A stretch of DNA of 64,000 nt from Mesorhizobium escarrei (GTDB lineage Bacteria > Pseudomonadota > Alphaproteobacteria > Rhizobiales > Rhizobiaceae). The stretch spans positions 62,001-126,000 of the forward strand of contig NZ_CAKXZT010000113.1 in the NCBI RefSeq assembly GCF_935825525.1. The letters are read 5' to 3'. A model generated the notes under the pieces. It ran no database searches and had not been told where the DNA came from. It worked only from the letters and a program-made list of their open reading frames with translations. Shown piece by piece: positions 1-9,271 of the stretch (its first letter is position 1; each line of letters begins with the position of its first letter). Position numbers and translations under genes: made by a program.

Positions 1-1462
1 ACTGACCGGCGACCGCTCTGCCCAGCAGGCTCGTCGCTGCCAGGCCGGCTGCCACGGGATCCATTCCTTTTCCCGCGAGCATAGTTGTCGTCGTCGCCAG
101 ACGCTCGCTGACCGCGGGAATGCCAGCCGTGACGTTGGCGCCAAGCACCGCGACATTCGCGGCGACGTTATTCTCGATCAACGTCTGCAGCCAGGCGACA
201 CCCATGAGGCCGCCAAACTGGCGACCCGTGTTGAAGAGGCCTATGCCGGATGCGAGGTTTTGGTCGTTGAGCTTGCTGAAGGCGATGAGGGTGATAGACA
301 GGAACAGGAAGCCGAGGCCCAGGCCACGCAACAGGATGGCCGGCATCATGTCGTCCGCGCCGCTCTCGATCGTCGAGCCGGACAGCATCCACATCGCGAC
401 CATGATCATCAGGATTCCAAACGGCACCGTGGCGATCGGAGGAACACGGCGGACCTGCATGAGGAAAGCAGCGATGAGAAGCGCGCCGATGAAAAGCGCG
501 CCGCTCGGCAATAGGAGCAGGCCGGCGTCGGTTGGCGTCAATGCAAGGACGGACACGGCGAACGACGGAATCAGGAACGCGCTCCCGAACAAGGCGGCGC
601 CGGCGACGAAACTGACGATGAACGCGAAGGAGAAATCCTCCGACCGGAACAAGGTGAAATCCAGCAGGCCCTGGCCTTTGGCCATCGCCTGTTGGCCGAT
701 AAACGCCAGCAGCGCGGCCGTGCCGATCACTGTCAGCCACAGGATGCGGGATTCCTCGAACCAGTCCCATCGGCTGCCTTGGCTGAACACATAGGTGAAG
801 CAGTAGAGTGTGGCAGACACGAGCGAGAAGCCGAGCCAGTCGAACGGTCGGCGTGCGACTTTGACGGGCGCTGGGCAGTCCGCGAGCAGCAGGAGACCGG
901 CGGCCGCTAGCGCCACCGGGACGGCACTGAAGAAGATCCACGTCCACGACTGGCTGTCGAGCAACCAGCCCTGAAGGGCGGGGGCAATCGTCGCGGGGGC
1001 AACGACTGCACCCATTGCGAACAGGGCCTGGAGGATCGGTTGGTGGCGTCGCGGATAGGCAAGAAAAATGATCGCCTGCCCCGCCACGAGCAGGATGCCT
1101 CCAGAGAAGCCTTGCATCACGCGGAGCAGGACCAACAGGTCCAATCGAGCCGTGATCGCGGCAATGGCGCAGGCTGCGCCCATGACCAGGGCCGAGCCGA
1201 CGATCAGGCTCCGTGGGTTCATACGGTTCATCAGCCAGGCCGCGGCCATGAACCCGATCAGCTTCGGGGCGGTATATCCAACATCCAGCCAGGCGAACTC
1301 ATCGGGTGTTGCATAGGTGTCGCCGATGATGTCGCCGCGCCCGAGCGACAGGGCCGTGCTGGCGATCGCCTCCGTCAGGGTGGCGAGCACTATGCCCGCG
1401 ACGAGAAGCGTTCCTGTCGCGGGTCGATCGAGGCACGGCGTGGCGACAAGCGCCGCGGTCAC
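1..1462 (-). CDS. DHA2-family MFS multidrug efflux permease (EmrB-like), 3' end outside window
   Basis: An uninterrupted minus-strand frame of 487 codons runs from GTG at 1462 off the left edge. The GTG overlaps the stop of the upstream HlyD gene in a GTGA junction, which argues for translational coupling and decides the start. The protein is a string of hydrophobic helices. Early on it has the charged DEFAWLDVGY stretch and then the LRVMQGFSGG motif, typical of DHA2 (14-TM) drug:H+ antiporters. It should act in the inner membrane with the adaptor encoded just upstream, probably with an outer-membrane TolC-type channel not seen here. Substrate unknown. Control is probably by the divergent TetR gene at 2572. 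Confidence 0.85.
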   Translation of the reverse strand, partial: MTAALVATPCLDRPATGTLLVAGIVLATLTEAIASTALSLGRGDIIGDTYATPDEFAWLDVGYTAPKLIGFMAAAWLMNRMNPRSLIVGSALVMGAACAIAAITARLDLLVLLRVMQGFSGGILLVAGQAIIFLAYPRRHQPILQALFAMGAVVAPATIAPALQGWLLDSQSWTWIFFSAVPVALAAAGLLLLADCPAPVKVARRPFDWLGFSLVSATLYCFTYVFSQGSRWDWFEESRILWLTVIGTAALLAFIGQQAMAKGQGLLDFTLFRSEDFSFAFIVSFVAGAALFGSAFLIPSFAVSVLALTPTDAGLLLLPSGALFIGALLIAAFLMQVRRVPPIATVPFGILMIMVAMWMLSGSTIESGADDMMPAILLRGLGLGFLFLSITLIAFSKLNDQNLASGIGLFNTGRQFGGLMGVAWLQTLIENNVAANVAVLGANVTAGIPAVSERLATTTTMLAGKGMDPVAAGLAATSLLGRAVAGQ

Positions 1463-2490
1463 GAGCCGCTCCCGTCATCGATATCGACACGCGCGGACAG
1501 GCCCGGGACGAGGCGGCCAGGCAGTGGATTGCCGACAAGCCGGATCTTCACCGGAACGCGCTGGACGACGCGCACGAAATTCCCTGTCGCATTGTCTGCG
1601 GGAAGCAAGCTGAAAGCAGACCCGCTGCCGGGTGCAAAGCTGTCCACCACGCCTTCAAATGTCGCATTCGGATAGCCATCGACGGTAACACGCACATGCT
1701 GACCGGCCCGGATATGTTCGATCTGCGTTTCTTTGAAGTTCGCCACGACCCACAGATCGTTGACCGGAACGATATCGAGCAAGGAGGCGCCCGGCGCCAC
1801 AAGTCGGCCGATGCGAACCTGGCGGTTGCCGACGACGCCGCTGACCGGGGCACGTACCACTGTGTTGTCGAGGTCGATTTGAGCGAGTTCCTCTGCGGCC
1901 CGGGCTTGCGCTACGGCGGCTACGGCGGCTTCGCGTTGGGCGTCGAGAACAGCGATACGCTGCCGCTGTGCTTCCAGTGCTGCTGATGCTGCCTCCACGG
2001 CCGCTTCGGCCCTCGAGCGCGCGGCATCGCTTTCATCAACCTGGGCCTGGCTCACTGCGCTGCTGCGGATAAGTTCGCGGCGGCGGTCGGACGCCTTTGT
2101 CGCTAGGTTCAGCTCGGCCTCGGCCGCACGCATCTGGGCTTCGGCCTGCCTGATTAGGGCACGCTGAAGCAGGACTTCGGCATCGACATTACCGAGGCGC
2201 GCCTGGGCGGCTTCGACATTGGCCACGGCTTGTGCGAGCCACGCGCGATAGTCCCGATCGTCGATCTGGAACAGGACGTCACCGGCTTGGACGGCTTGGT
2301 TGTCCCTGACCTCTACCGCAGTGACGTAGCCCGCAATCTTCGGCGCGAGCCCGGTCACGTCCCCGCGGACGTAAGCGTTGTCGGTTGACGTCTCGTCTGA
2401 ACGTGCCCAAGCCCATCCTGCACCTAGGACGACCACGGCTGAGAGGCACAGCAGCAAGCCGATCGTCTTTTTCCTGCTATGTTGCGCCAT
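1459..2490 (-). CDS. HlyD/EmrA-family membrane fusion protein
   Basis: A 343-aa periplasmic adaptor. It has one N-terminal membrane anchor (about residues 9-29), a lipoyl-like half-motif around 45-80, a long Ala/Glu-rich coiled-coil hairpin (about 85-205) and a beta-barrel region containing the VRAPVSGVVGNRQVR lipoyl return motif. Length and order match EmrA. It is the first gene of the efflux operon; the MFS gene follows with a 4-nt overlap. A GGAGG ribosome-binding site lies just before ATG 2490. Expression should be set by the promoter and twin operators at 2501-2550. Confidence 0.9.
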   Translation of the reverse strand: MAQHSRKKTIGLLLCLSAVVVLGAGWAWARSDETSTDNAYVRGDVTGLAPKIAGYVTAVEVRDNQAVQAGDVLFQIDDRDYRAWLAQAVANVEAAQARLGNVDAEVLLQRALIRQAEAQMRAAEAELNLATKASDRRRELIRSSAVSQAQVDESDAARSRAEAAVEAASAALEAQRQRIAVLDAQREAAVAAVAQARAAEELAQIDLDNTVVRAPVSGVVGNRQVRIGRLVAPGASLLDIVPVNDLWVVANFKETQIEHIRAGQHVRVTVDGYPNATFEGVVDSFAPGSGSAFSLLPADNATGNFVRVVQRVPVKIRLVGNPLPGRLVPGLSARVDIDDGSGS

Positions 2491-2500
2491 GACGGCCTCC

Positions 2501-2550
2501 GGTAATAGACGTTACCATTGACGTTTACGGTAATAAGCGTTACCAGTCAA
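2501..2550 (-). promoter_or_regulatory. emrA-like promoter with two TetR-type palindromic operators
   Basis: Two 16-bp perfect inverted repeats with GGTAA/TTACC arms lie at 2501-2516 and 2529-2544, 28 bp apart. On the minus strand a -35 TTGACT (2545-2550) and a -10-like TAAACG (2522-2527) are separated by exactly 17 bp. The right palindrome fills that spacer, and the left one lies between the -10 and the ribosome-binding site. This is the layout expected for repression by the divergent TetR. A weaker plus-strand -35 (TTGACG at 2518) could serve the regulator itself. Confidence 0.7.
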
Positions 2551-2571
2551 GTGATGCATTGGAGCGAATGA

Positions 2572-3198
2572 ATGGCTGCGGCTGTAAAGACCACGCGGCG
2601 CAAGGGCCGACGGGAGGCCCTTCTTCAAGCGGCCGCCGAGGTCTTTTTTGAACAGGGCTACGCCGCGACAAGCATCGACGCGATCATCGAGCGCGCCGGC
2701 GGATCGAAACGCAACATCTACGATGAGTTCGGCAACAAGGAGGGCCTGTTCTCCGCTATCGTCAAGGAAAGCGCAGACAAGGTGCTGTCGCCCCTGGTGA
2801 TCGAGGAAATAGAAGGCCACGACCTGCGGGCGACGCTGACGGCGTTCGGCCGGTATTCCATGGACGCCTACATGTCGCCCACCTTGATCGGTATCTACCG
2901 AATTGCCGTCACCGAGGCCAACCGCTTCCCCGATCTCGTGAAGTCGTTCTACGAACAAGGGCCGGGTCGGACCACGGTCCGGCTCGCCGAGGTCCTCGAA
3001 GCCGCCAGGGAACGAGGGGAAATCCACGCGGATGATTGCTTGCGCCTGGCCGGGCACTTTGTAGGCATGATCCGCGACAACCTTCATCTGCAGGTCGTTC
3101 TCGGCCTCCGGCCACCGCCGTCGGACAAAGAAGCGCAGGAGGCGGTCGCTTCCGCCGTGGAAGTCTTTCTGGACGGTGTTCGGCGCGGTCAGAAGTAG
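2572..3198 (+). CDS. TetR/AcrR-family transcriptional repressor
   Basis: A 208-aa protein with an N-terminal helix-turn-helix (about residues 14-60; core AATSIDAIIERAGGSKRNIY, then FGNKEGLF), typical of TetR regulators, followed by an all-helical ligand-binding half. It is transcribed divergently from the EmrAB-type operon with 81 bp between the starts, and this gap carries two matching palindromes. It most likely represses the efflux genes and itself until a drug-like ligand binds. The inducer cannot be read from sequence. Confidence 0.9.
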   Translation: MAAAVKTTRRKGRREALLQAAAEVFFEQGYAATSIDAIIERAGGSKRNIYDEFGNKEGLFSAIVKESADKVLSPLVIEEIEGHDLRATLTAFGRYSMDAYMSPTLIGIYRIAVTEANRFPDLVKSFYEQGPGRTTVRLAEVLEAARERGEIHADDCLRLAGHFVGMIRDNLHLQVVLGLRPPPSDKEAQEAVASAVEVFLDGVRRGQK

Positions 3199-3414
3199 AA
3201 GGGCAATCGTCATCGTTAGCACCGAGCTGTTTGCCGAGAGGTCGGGCGGTGTGCCGCGTTCGACCAACAAGCCTCGACGCCGAAGTGCCTCGCGGGCCTC
3301 GTGAACGATCCGCCTCACATCGTCGGCGCAGACGTTGTCGTGCCGCATCAGCAGCTGGACGATAGGATCGCCCAGCATCTCTTCGAGTGTTGGTTCGGGG
3401 CTCACGGGGTCCAT
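3199..3414 (-). pseudogene. small hypothetical acidic protein whose reading frame has no nearby stop
   Basis: From ATG 3414, preceded by a good AAGGAAAGAG ribosome-binding site, a frame encodes a helical N-terminus containing LEEMLGDPIVQLLMRHD and DDVRRIVHEAREALRRR. It looks like a short conserved rhizobial hypothetical protein. No stop occurs until 2512, so the frame runs antisense through the whole TetR gene; that tail is probably not native. I limit the feature to the part outside TetR. Either the natural 3' end was lost when the TetR gene arrived, or this is a chance frame. Confidence 0.35.
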
Positions 3415-3539
3415 AATCTCTTTCCTTGCCGGCTCGGGCTTGCGGCGCGGGTTTCCACTCGCAACCCGCTGAAGCATCCCAGGGGGCGGTCGCAAAAACA
3501 GCTCGCGCGCCCCGTCCACTGGTGTGGCCTTCAATGACA

Positions 3540-3902
3540 TCATCTGGCGTTGGACTTGGAAGGTATCTGCGCCTTGCGGCCGCTCGAAAGCTGCATGATG
3601 GCAATCGTCGCCACGCAAAGCCCAACCAAGACGTGCGTCCACATTTCCGCCTCCGCCGATCCGAAGCCGAGCAGAAACGGGGCGGCTACTGCCCAACACC
3701 CCAAGGCAAGATTGGACCACTCGGCCCAGGCTCCGTAGCGGTAGAGCGCCACGGCAGAGCAGCAAACAATCAGCAGGCCGACGATCCCCGCATTCCAAGC
3801 CGCGGCAGGCAGCTCGGTGAGCGCGAAGGCAGCGCAGGTCAGACCTGCGCCCAGAACGAGGTTGGTCCACTCCAACCCCTTGCTCGGTACTTCACTTGTC
3901 AT
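3540..3902 (-). CDS. SPW-repeat small membrane protein
   Basis: A 120-aa protein with four hydrophobic segments arranged as two similar halves. Each half carries a W-x-N-L-x-L-G core (WTNLVLGAGL and WSNLALGCW) followed by a second helix, the pattern of SPW-repeat membrane proteins. A strong AAAGGAGATTAAA ribosome-binding site precedes ATG 3902. The function of the family is unknown. It stands alone between the small frame at 3414 and the lipase pseudogene. Confidence 0.8.
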   Translation of the reverse strand: MTSEVPSKGLEWTNLVLGAGLTCAAFALTELPAAAWNAGIVGLLIVCCSAVALYRYGAWAEWSNLALGCWAVAAPFLLGFGSAEAEMWTHVLVGLCVATIAIMQLSSGRKAQIPSKSNAR

Positions 3903-4138
3903 TTTAATCTCCTTTTCCAGTCCGGCTCCGTACCCAGGCCATAAATGTTGGGGCGGCGGGGTGCGAGGAGAATGAGGCGGTCCCGCGCAGCAGCCTAGTC
4001 TACGCAGGCATCTGTCGGGCGATGCTAAGGTCTAGTGCGGCTGAGCGCGGTGCTGGCGGATAATATCGAAGCGCCTGGGGTCACAGCTTCTTGGGCGTAG
4101 GAAAATTCGCCTTTCTCTCTGTCGAGCAATGCTCCTGC

Positions 4139-5320
4139 TCACAGCCGTCGGTCGGCGAAATCAGGGCGGTCTTTCCACAGGTTGCCAGCCAGAAAGCGGG
4201 CGTAGCCGAGCCCATAGATCGCCCGCATATAGCTGGCGTTGAAGGGATCGAGCATCGAATAGGGGACTTGAGCGTCAATGGTCGCGAGATGGAAACGTGC
4301 CCCCGTCAATTTGGCGTAATTGTAGAGGATAGCCAGTTCGCTCTGTGTCTGGGACTTGAGAAGGATGGTGTATGCCCTTGCGATCACAGACAGCGTACTA
4401 TTCCGCGTGGTGGCGAACTCCGGAATGAGTGCGTTGTTCACGATCACATGGAAATCGACGCTCTGGCGTTTCGCAGGCACGAGAGGGTTCGTGCTTGCCA
4501 GAATTGCCTGTGGAAGTATTAAGACCTGCGACGTGGACCCCCCATCGGAATGCATTTCCTGGAAGTAACGCCCGCCTGACTCGGCCTCGATCATGACCGC
4601 CGGGTAAACGCCCGGGATGCTTGCCGACGCTATCATTACGTCCTGGAACAGCTTCAGCGCGTCCGGTCGGCTGGTGTTTTGGCGATGGCGCCCATGTTCC
4701 ACACGACTGCACGTTGGGTATCAAGATTGGTTGTGAGGACTAGAAGGCGACGGCCCTTGCGATGTTGGGCTGCAACCTGCTGCAGGACCGCTTGCGTGAT
4801 AAAGTCCTCGACCATCCGCCTCATTGGCGTGGTTCTCAGCAAGCTCGATCCGATCAAACCCACGGGAAATTTGGTTGCGACAAGGTCGTCGGCGACGCCG
4901 CTCGTAAAGAGATGCACCAGCGTGTCGTCATGAGCCGATCCGAGGAACGCGAATGGCGCGATCAGGGCGCCAGTGCTCACGCCGGTGACTACATCGAATT
5001 GCGGGCGGGTCCCGGCCGCACTCCACGCCGAAAGCACGCCGACACTGAAGGCGCCTCCCCACACCGCCGCCGGAGATCATGAGGACATCGAGGCCATCCG
5101 GCTCGGTTGCCGGCGTCCAGTCGCGGACGCCTCCTGCAGCGATCCGAGCGTCGCGATACATCCTAATCTCGCCATAGCCGGCGATCGAAGCCTTCTCGGC
5201 TTCCGTGGCGTCATAAGGTCTGTCTGTCTCGGCGATCCGGGGATCGCAACCCTGGAACCAAACGAAGCTCGCAACCAGTGCCGCCATCCCAACGAGCACC
5301 GATATTTTCACAGAGCGCAA
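4139..5320 (-). pseudogene. patatin-like phospholipase with two compensating frameshifts
   Basis: Three pieces in two frames make one patatin-like protein of about 394 aa. The first piece starts at TTG 5320 (GGAGAT site 7-12 nt upstream) with a hydrophobic signal ending in a lipobox-like WFQGC. At about 5061 an extra base in the glycine run breaks the oxyanion motif; removing it restores GGG-WG-GAF-SVGVL. The second piece carries the nucleophile elbow GVSTG. At about 4685 a net -1 shift follows NMGAIAKT and returns to the first frame, with IPGVYPAV and the catalytic DGG (HSDGG). Both catalytic motifs survive, so this is either a young pseudogene or two base-calling errors in a functional secreted lipase. 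Confidence 0.75.
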
Positions 5321-5570
5321 AACCGGATCTCCAACGTGCTCGGCTTCGTCAACGCGGAGCAGTTCGCATATCCGATGGCCGCAGGTCTCCAACGCCTCGG
5401 TCGACGAGTGCTTCCGGCAAGAGCCTCGATCTCCGTCCGGCATGCGTAACGCTGGCAGCGTGACATACCCAACGCATCACGCGCATGATGTGCTCATCGC
5501 TCTACAAGATGACGTCGGTGATGAGCCACTGGAGCAGCCTATGTGGAAGGCGTGGTTGTGGTCGATTGGT

Positions 5571-5804
5571 TTAAGGATAAAGGCGGGCAATACCAAGGTG
5601 TAGGTCGCCGCTTGCGGTGATGTCGGCAAACCGCCACGGATCTACCCCCTGTGATGGCTCCGGGCGCGTTTCCATCGTCTGAAGGGCGCGCCTGACCCCC
5701 GACGTCCCTGACGATTCCAGCCCGCCGGATTGCACCGCGAAGCAGGCGCTGAGCGCGAGGAGATGGACTGCCGATGCGGCTTTCCTGGCTGGTTCGATCG
5801 CCAT
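5571..5804 (-). CDS. small hypothetical protein with signal-peptide-like N-terminus
   Basis: A 77-aa frame starting 10 nt past the stop of the Cys-rich secreted protein gene. It has a basic start and a hydrophobic stretch (AVHLLALSACFAV, about residues 12-24), like a short export signal, followed by an unremarkable polar tail. The ribosome-binding site is weak. I recognise no family. It may be the second gene of a two-gene unit or a chance frame. Confidence 0.3.
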   Translation of the reverse strand: MAIEPARKAASAVHLLALSACFAVQSGGLESSGTSGVRRALQTMETRPEPSQGVDPWRFADITASGDLHLGIARLYP

Positions 5805-5814
5805 GGCCGGCCGC

Positions 5815-6171
5815 CTAATATCCCTTTGGCGGAACGAAGAGGCAGATCGTCTTGCCGTCGTTGCCGCCGGCCACCGAGCACCAGTGATAGACACCGTCGG
5901 GCGAGTTCTTCACCCGACTGTCGCTGTAGGCGACGACCTCGCAGGTCCCGTTAATGACATAGCCCTCAGGTCGCTCGCTGATGGCCCTGTTGCTGACCTG
6001 GCGGCAGTCAATGCCGGAGCAGCACGAGTGCGGATAGCTCCAGCCCAAGGGCTTGGCGGCTGTGGGCAGCGCTTCATGCGCACTGACCTGACATGCCAGG
6101 AGGATTGGTGCGGAGAATATGGCGGCGGCAAGGGAGGTGCGGTACGGCGGCATTACGTTCGAATTGTGCAT
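5815..6171 (-). CDS. small secreted Cys-rich conserved hypothetical protein
   Basis: A 118-aa protein starting at ATG 6171 behind a GGAGGAAAC ribosome-binding site; an upstream in-frame extension is less likely. Residues about 10-32 form a classical signal peptide ending near SAHEA. The mature part has the pattern WSYPHSCCSGIDCRQV and two further cysteines (GTCEVV, YHWCSV), suggesting a disulfide-stabilised periplasmic protein. Proteins with this YPxxCCSxxDC pattern are common in rhizobia, without known function as far as I recall. Confidence 0.7.
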   Translation of the reverse strand: MHNSNVMPPYRTSLAAAIFSAPILLACQVSAHEALPTAAKPLGWSYPHSCCSGIDCRQVSNRAISERPEGYVINGTCEVVAYSDSRVKNSPDGVYHWCSVAGGNDGKTICLFVPPKGY

Positions 6172-6676
6172 TGTTTCCTCCATGAAGGCTTGTAGCCAGT
6201 ACAGAGGAGGATGCGCCGGACCGTCACGCCAACCTATTCTACAGGAGTCTTTGTGATGCGATGCAAAGGTACAGGATACCTGCACCCGCCGCTCGTGAAA
6301 CCAACCAGGATAGGCACTGTACAGCGGCTTATGGCGCAGCCGCCGCTCACCGCGATGGCGATGCCCTGCTCCGAATGTGAATGACATAGGGGCCGGAACC
6401 GACGGTCCGCACACCTATACCGAGGTTTAGGTCAGCCATTCAACTCGCTAGGTCCGATCACCCTTTGTCGTGTTGCGTTGCCCGCCGCGATACAGGTACG
6501 CAAGACCTGACGTAGAGATTGCGCATTTGCGGGGCATAGCTGGCTATCGGTCGCCCGACCAGTTTTCCGGCGGCGTCGCGTGAGGCGCAGGTCCCGGTTG
6601 ACGTGTGACGGAAGCGGGGTTGATACTAACCACGTGAACGCCAATTCGTGTCCAGCAGATCTCCGAGGCGAGAGTA
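6172..6676. other. 505-bp intergenic region with a candidate promoter
   Basis: I see no convincing gene. Near its right end a plus-strand -35-like TTGACG (6598-6603) is followed after 18 bp by GATACT (6622-6627), about 50 bp upstream of the response-regulator start. This is a reasonable sigma-70 promoter for the two-component pair. The rest holds only short overlapping frames without family likeness. Confidence 0.4.
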
Positions 6677-7315
6677 ATGGGCGTGGCAACTTCAGGTATT
6701 GCAGAAAGTCCCGTAGCAATTCTGATCGACGATGACGCAGCGGTCCGCGAAGCGTTGGAGGAGTTGCTGAATTCGGTCGGCATCGACACCATATCGTTTT
6801 CCTCGGGTCAGGAAGTGCTGGACGCAGAACTGCCGGACCGCCCAGGCTGCCTCGTTCTCGATGTGCGAATGCCAGGTCTGAGCGGCCTCGATCTTCAGCA
6901 TCTCCTTGCGACCAAAGGCATATTAACGCCGATCGTGTTCTTGACGGGTCATGGCGACATCGCCATGAGCGTGCAGGCGATGAAAGCGGGGGCCGTGGAT
7001 TTCCTGACCAAGCCGGTCCGCGACCAGACGTTCCTTGACGCGGTGTCCACCGCTATCGCCAACGACGTCGCGCGAAGAGCGGCATCGACCGTATCGCGCA
7101 AGAACGAGGCCCTTTATGAGACCCTTACGCCCCGCGAGCGGGAAGTGCTGAGGCTGGTGGTCTCCGGTGCGATGAACAAACAGATCGCATCAGATCTCGG
7201 TATCAGCGAGATCACCGTTAAGCTTCATCGGAGCAACATGATGAAGAAGATGAACGCAAGGTCCATATCACATCTCTTCAACGTCTGGCAGTCGCTTCCA
7301 GCCGACGTCCGCTGA
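6677..7315 (+). CDS. FixJ/NarL-type response regulator
   Basis: A 212-aa protein with a receiver domain (about 12-125) and a LuxR-type C-terminal HTH (about 145-205; LTPREREVLRLV, then ISEITVKLHRSNMMKKM). The acidic pocket (D18-D20), phospho-acceptor D62 in LVLDVRMPG, T90 and K112 are all present, so it should be phosphorylatable. The length and the FLTGHGDI segment match the FixJ branch. The kinase gene follows on the same strand about 115 bp downstream and is the likely partner. Targets unknown; the ABC importer downstream is on the other strand. Confidence 0.9.
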   Translation: MGVATSGIAESPVAILIDDDAAVREALEELLNSVGIDTISFSSGQEVLDAELPDRPGCLVLDVRMPGLSGLDLQHLLATKGILTPIVFLTGHGDIAMSVQAMKAGAVDFLTKPVRDQTFLDAVSTAIANDVARRAASTVSRKNEALYETLTPREREVLRLVVSGAMNKQIASDLGISEITVKLHRSNMMKKMNARSISHLFNVWQSLPADVR

Positions 7316-7432
7316 GCGCCTCCGGTTGCAGGAGAAGACGGGTGTACAATCAGGGCGCAGGGGCTCCGTAACTGACTTGGATTACGGCCGCGACAGGGAG
7401 TGGGACGCGGAAGCGGTCTCGAGAGGTCTCAA

Positions 7433-9271
7433 ATGAAGCTGACGTCAACGAAACAACGCCGCGCCGTGGCATTGGCGATCGGCGCTGCGAGCGTCTTGCT
7501 GGCACTATTCGTCAATGAGCCATACGTTCTGCTGGTCGCCGTTGCAGTCATATGCATCTGCATCGGCTGGGAGGCTGGCTTGGTGGCCGTTGCCGCGGCC
7601 GGCCTGCTTTCATCCGTGATCCTGTTTTCGCTGGAATCCGGAGCCCCAGGCGGCGCGGTCCGGTTGGTGGTGTTCGTCGTTGCGGCGTTAGCCCTGTGGC
7701 TCGTGATCAAGATTTTCAGGACCATGAGCTTCTATGACCGGGTCTACCAGGGCACCGAACTTAGCGTTGCCGATATTCCGGGCCTCGGATGGTCGGCCCA
7801 TCCGGATGGCCGCTTTCGCTTCGTCAATCCGGCGGCGCTCGAGTATGTGGGTGTGACAGCCGATGAGATGCGCCGGATCATGGATGGCGATGATTATCAT
7901 TGGACACAGTTTATCCATCCGGACGATGTCGAGACGAGCATGGCGCGCTGGCGTCACAGCCTAGAGACGGGCGAGCCTGTGATCGACGAGCAACGTGTGC
8001 GCCGGTTCGATGGGACTTATCGATGGTTTCGCAACACAGCGGTTGCTTCGCGCGACGAGCACGGAAGGATTACCGGGTGGTATGGCCAGATGGAGGACAT
8101 CGACGACCAGAAGAAAGCCGAAGCAGCATTGCGCGAGCGTGAACGTGAGCTGCGCCTGCTGGTCGATACGGTTCCTACCATGATCTGGCTGATGACGCCG
8201 GCGGGGTTGCCGTACTATTTCAACAAACGGTTCGTCGACTGGGCGGGCATCGACTTGGCCAAGGAGGAACCGCGAGGCACGCGGCAATTCGCCTCGCATG
8301 TGGAGTTGTTCCATCCCGATGACCGGGCAGCCGTCAAGGCCGTGTTCAAGAAGTCCTTTGCCCGTGGAGAGCCACTCCAGCACAAAGGTCGGCTGTGCCG
8401 GAAGGATGGCGAATATCGCTGGATTGATTCGCGCTTCGAACCGCTACGCGACGAAGACGGCACGATCCTTCGCTGGTACGGCGTCAACTTCGACATCGAC
8501 GACGAGGTCCGCGCGCAGGAATGCCTGCGTCTGGCGGACGAACGCCTCGCGCGCGCCTTGCGCGCCGCCAGCCTGTCCGAACTGTCGGTGTCCATTGCGC
8601 ACGAACTCAACCAGCCGCTACAGGCGGTCGTGGCAAACGCCGGCGCGTTCCAGCGATGGCTGAACGCCGATCCGCCAAACTTTAATCACGCCAGCCGGGT
8701 CGCCCAGAAAATCATCAGGAACGCCGACGCGGCGGCGCAGGTGATCAGCCGCATCCGGGCGCTGTTCAGCAAGACCGAAGGCGAACCGCACGCGATCGAT
8801 CTGAACGCCGTGATCCGCGAAGTGTGTGATCTCCTGGGTGACAGGCTCGCATCGAGCACCGTCAAGCTGGACCTTAACCTCGATCCTGGCCTTCCTGCGA
8901 CGACTGCCGATCAGGTTCAGATGGAGCAGGTCGTCCTCAATCTCGTCCGCAACGGCATCGAAGCGATGCAGGACGTCAGCATCAACGTGCGAAGCCTGCG
9001 GATCGTGTCGCGGCATCAGAATGATGGAACAGTCGAGGTCGAAGTGCGAGATCGCGGCCGCGGGTTTAGCAATCCGGAACGGATTTTCGAGGCGTTCTAC
9101 ACAACCAAGCCGGATGGAATGGGAATGGGCCTGGCAATCTGCCGCTCGATTGTCGAGGCACACAGCGGACGGCTCTGGGCGGAAAATGTCGAGACAGGGG
9201 GGGCATCCATAACCTTCAGCCTCCCATCCGCGCTGCCGACTCGACCAAGACACCCACTGCCGCAACAGTAA
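7433..9271 (+). CDS. membrane-bound PAS-PAS sensor histidine kinase
   Basis: 612 aa from ATG 7433 (GTG 7400 would add 11 residues). It has three predicted membrane helices in the first 95 residues, two PAS domains (about 105-230 and 240-365, each ending in a WYG...D.D pattern), and then a HisKA domain with H390 in SIAHELNQPLQAVV. The ATP-binding domain has an N box (NLVRNGIEAM), G1 (RDRGRGF) and G2 (GMGMGLAI). All catalytic motifs look intact. No haem-binding FixL signature is evident, so the signal is unknown. It is paired with the FixJ-type regulator upstream. Confidence 0.9.
   Translation: MKLTSTKQRRAVALAIGAASVLLALFVNEPYVLLVAVAVICICIGWEAGLVAVAAAGLLSSVILFSLESGAPGGAVRLVVFVVAALALWLVIKIFRTMSFYDRVYQGTELSVADIPGLGWSAHPDGRFRFVNPAALEYVGVTADEMRRIMDGDDYHWTQFIHPDDVETSMARWRHSLETGEPVIDEQRVRRFDGTYRWFRNTAVASRDEHGRITGWYGQMEDIDDQKKAEAALRERERELRLLVDTVPTMIWLMTPAGLPYYFNKRFVDWAGIDLAKEEPRGTRQFASHVELFHPDDRAAVKAVFKKSFARGEPLQHKGRLCRKDGEYRWIDSRFEPLRDEDGTILRWYGVNFDIDDEVRAQECLRLADERLARALRAASLSELSVSIAHELNQPLQAVVANAGAFQRWLNADPPNFNHASRVAQKIIRNADAAAQVISRIRALFSKTEGEPHAIDLNAVIREVCDLLGDRLASSTVKLDLNLDPGLPATTADQVQMEQVVLNLVRNGIEAMQDVSINVRSLRIVSRHQNDGTVEVEVRDRGRGFSNPERIFEAFYTTKPDGMGMGLAICRSIVEAHSGRLWAENVETGGASITFSLPSALPTRPRHPLPQQ

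Noticed and set aside
168..947. Minus-strand frame of 259 codons in the MFS region
   Set aside because: It is Arg/Pro-rich without family likeness, while the overlapping frame from GTG 1462 reads as a clean MFS transporter.
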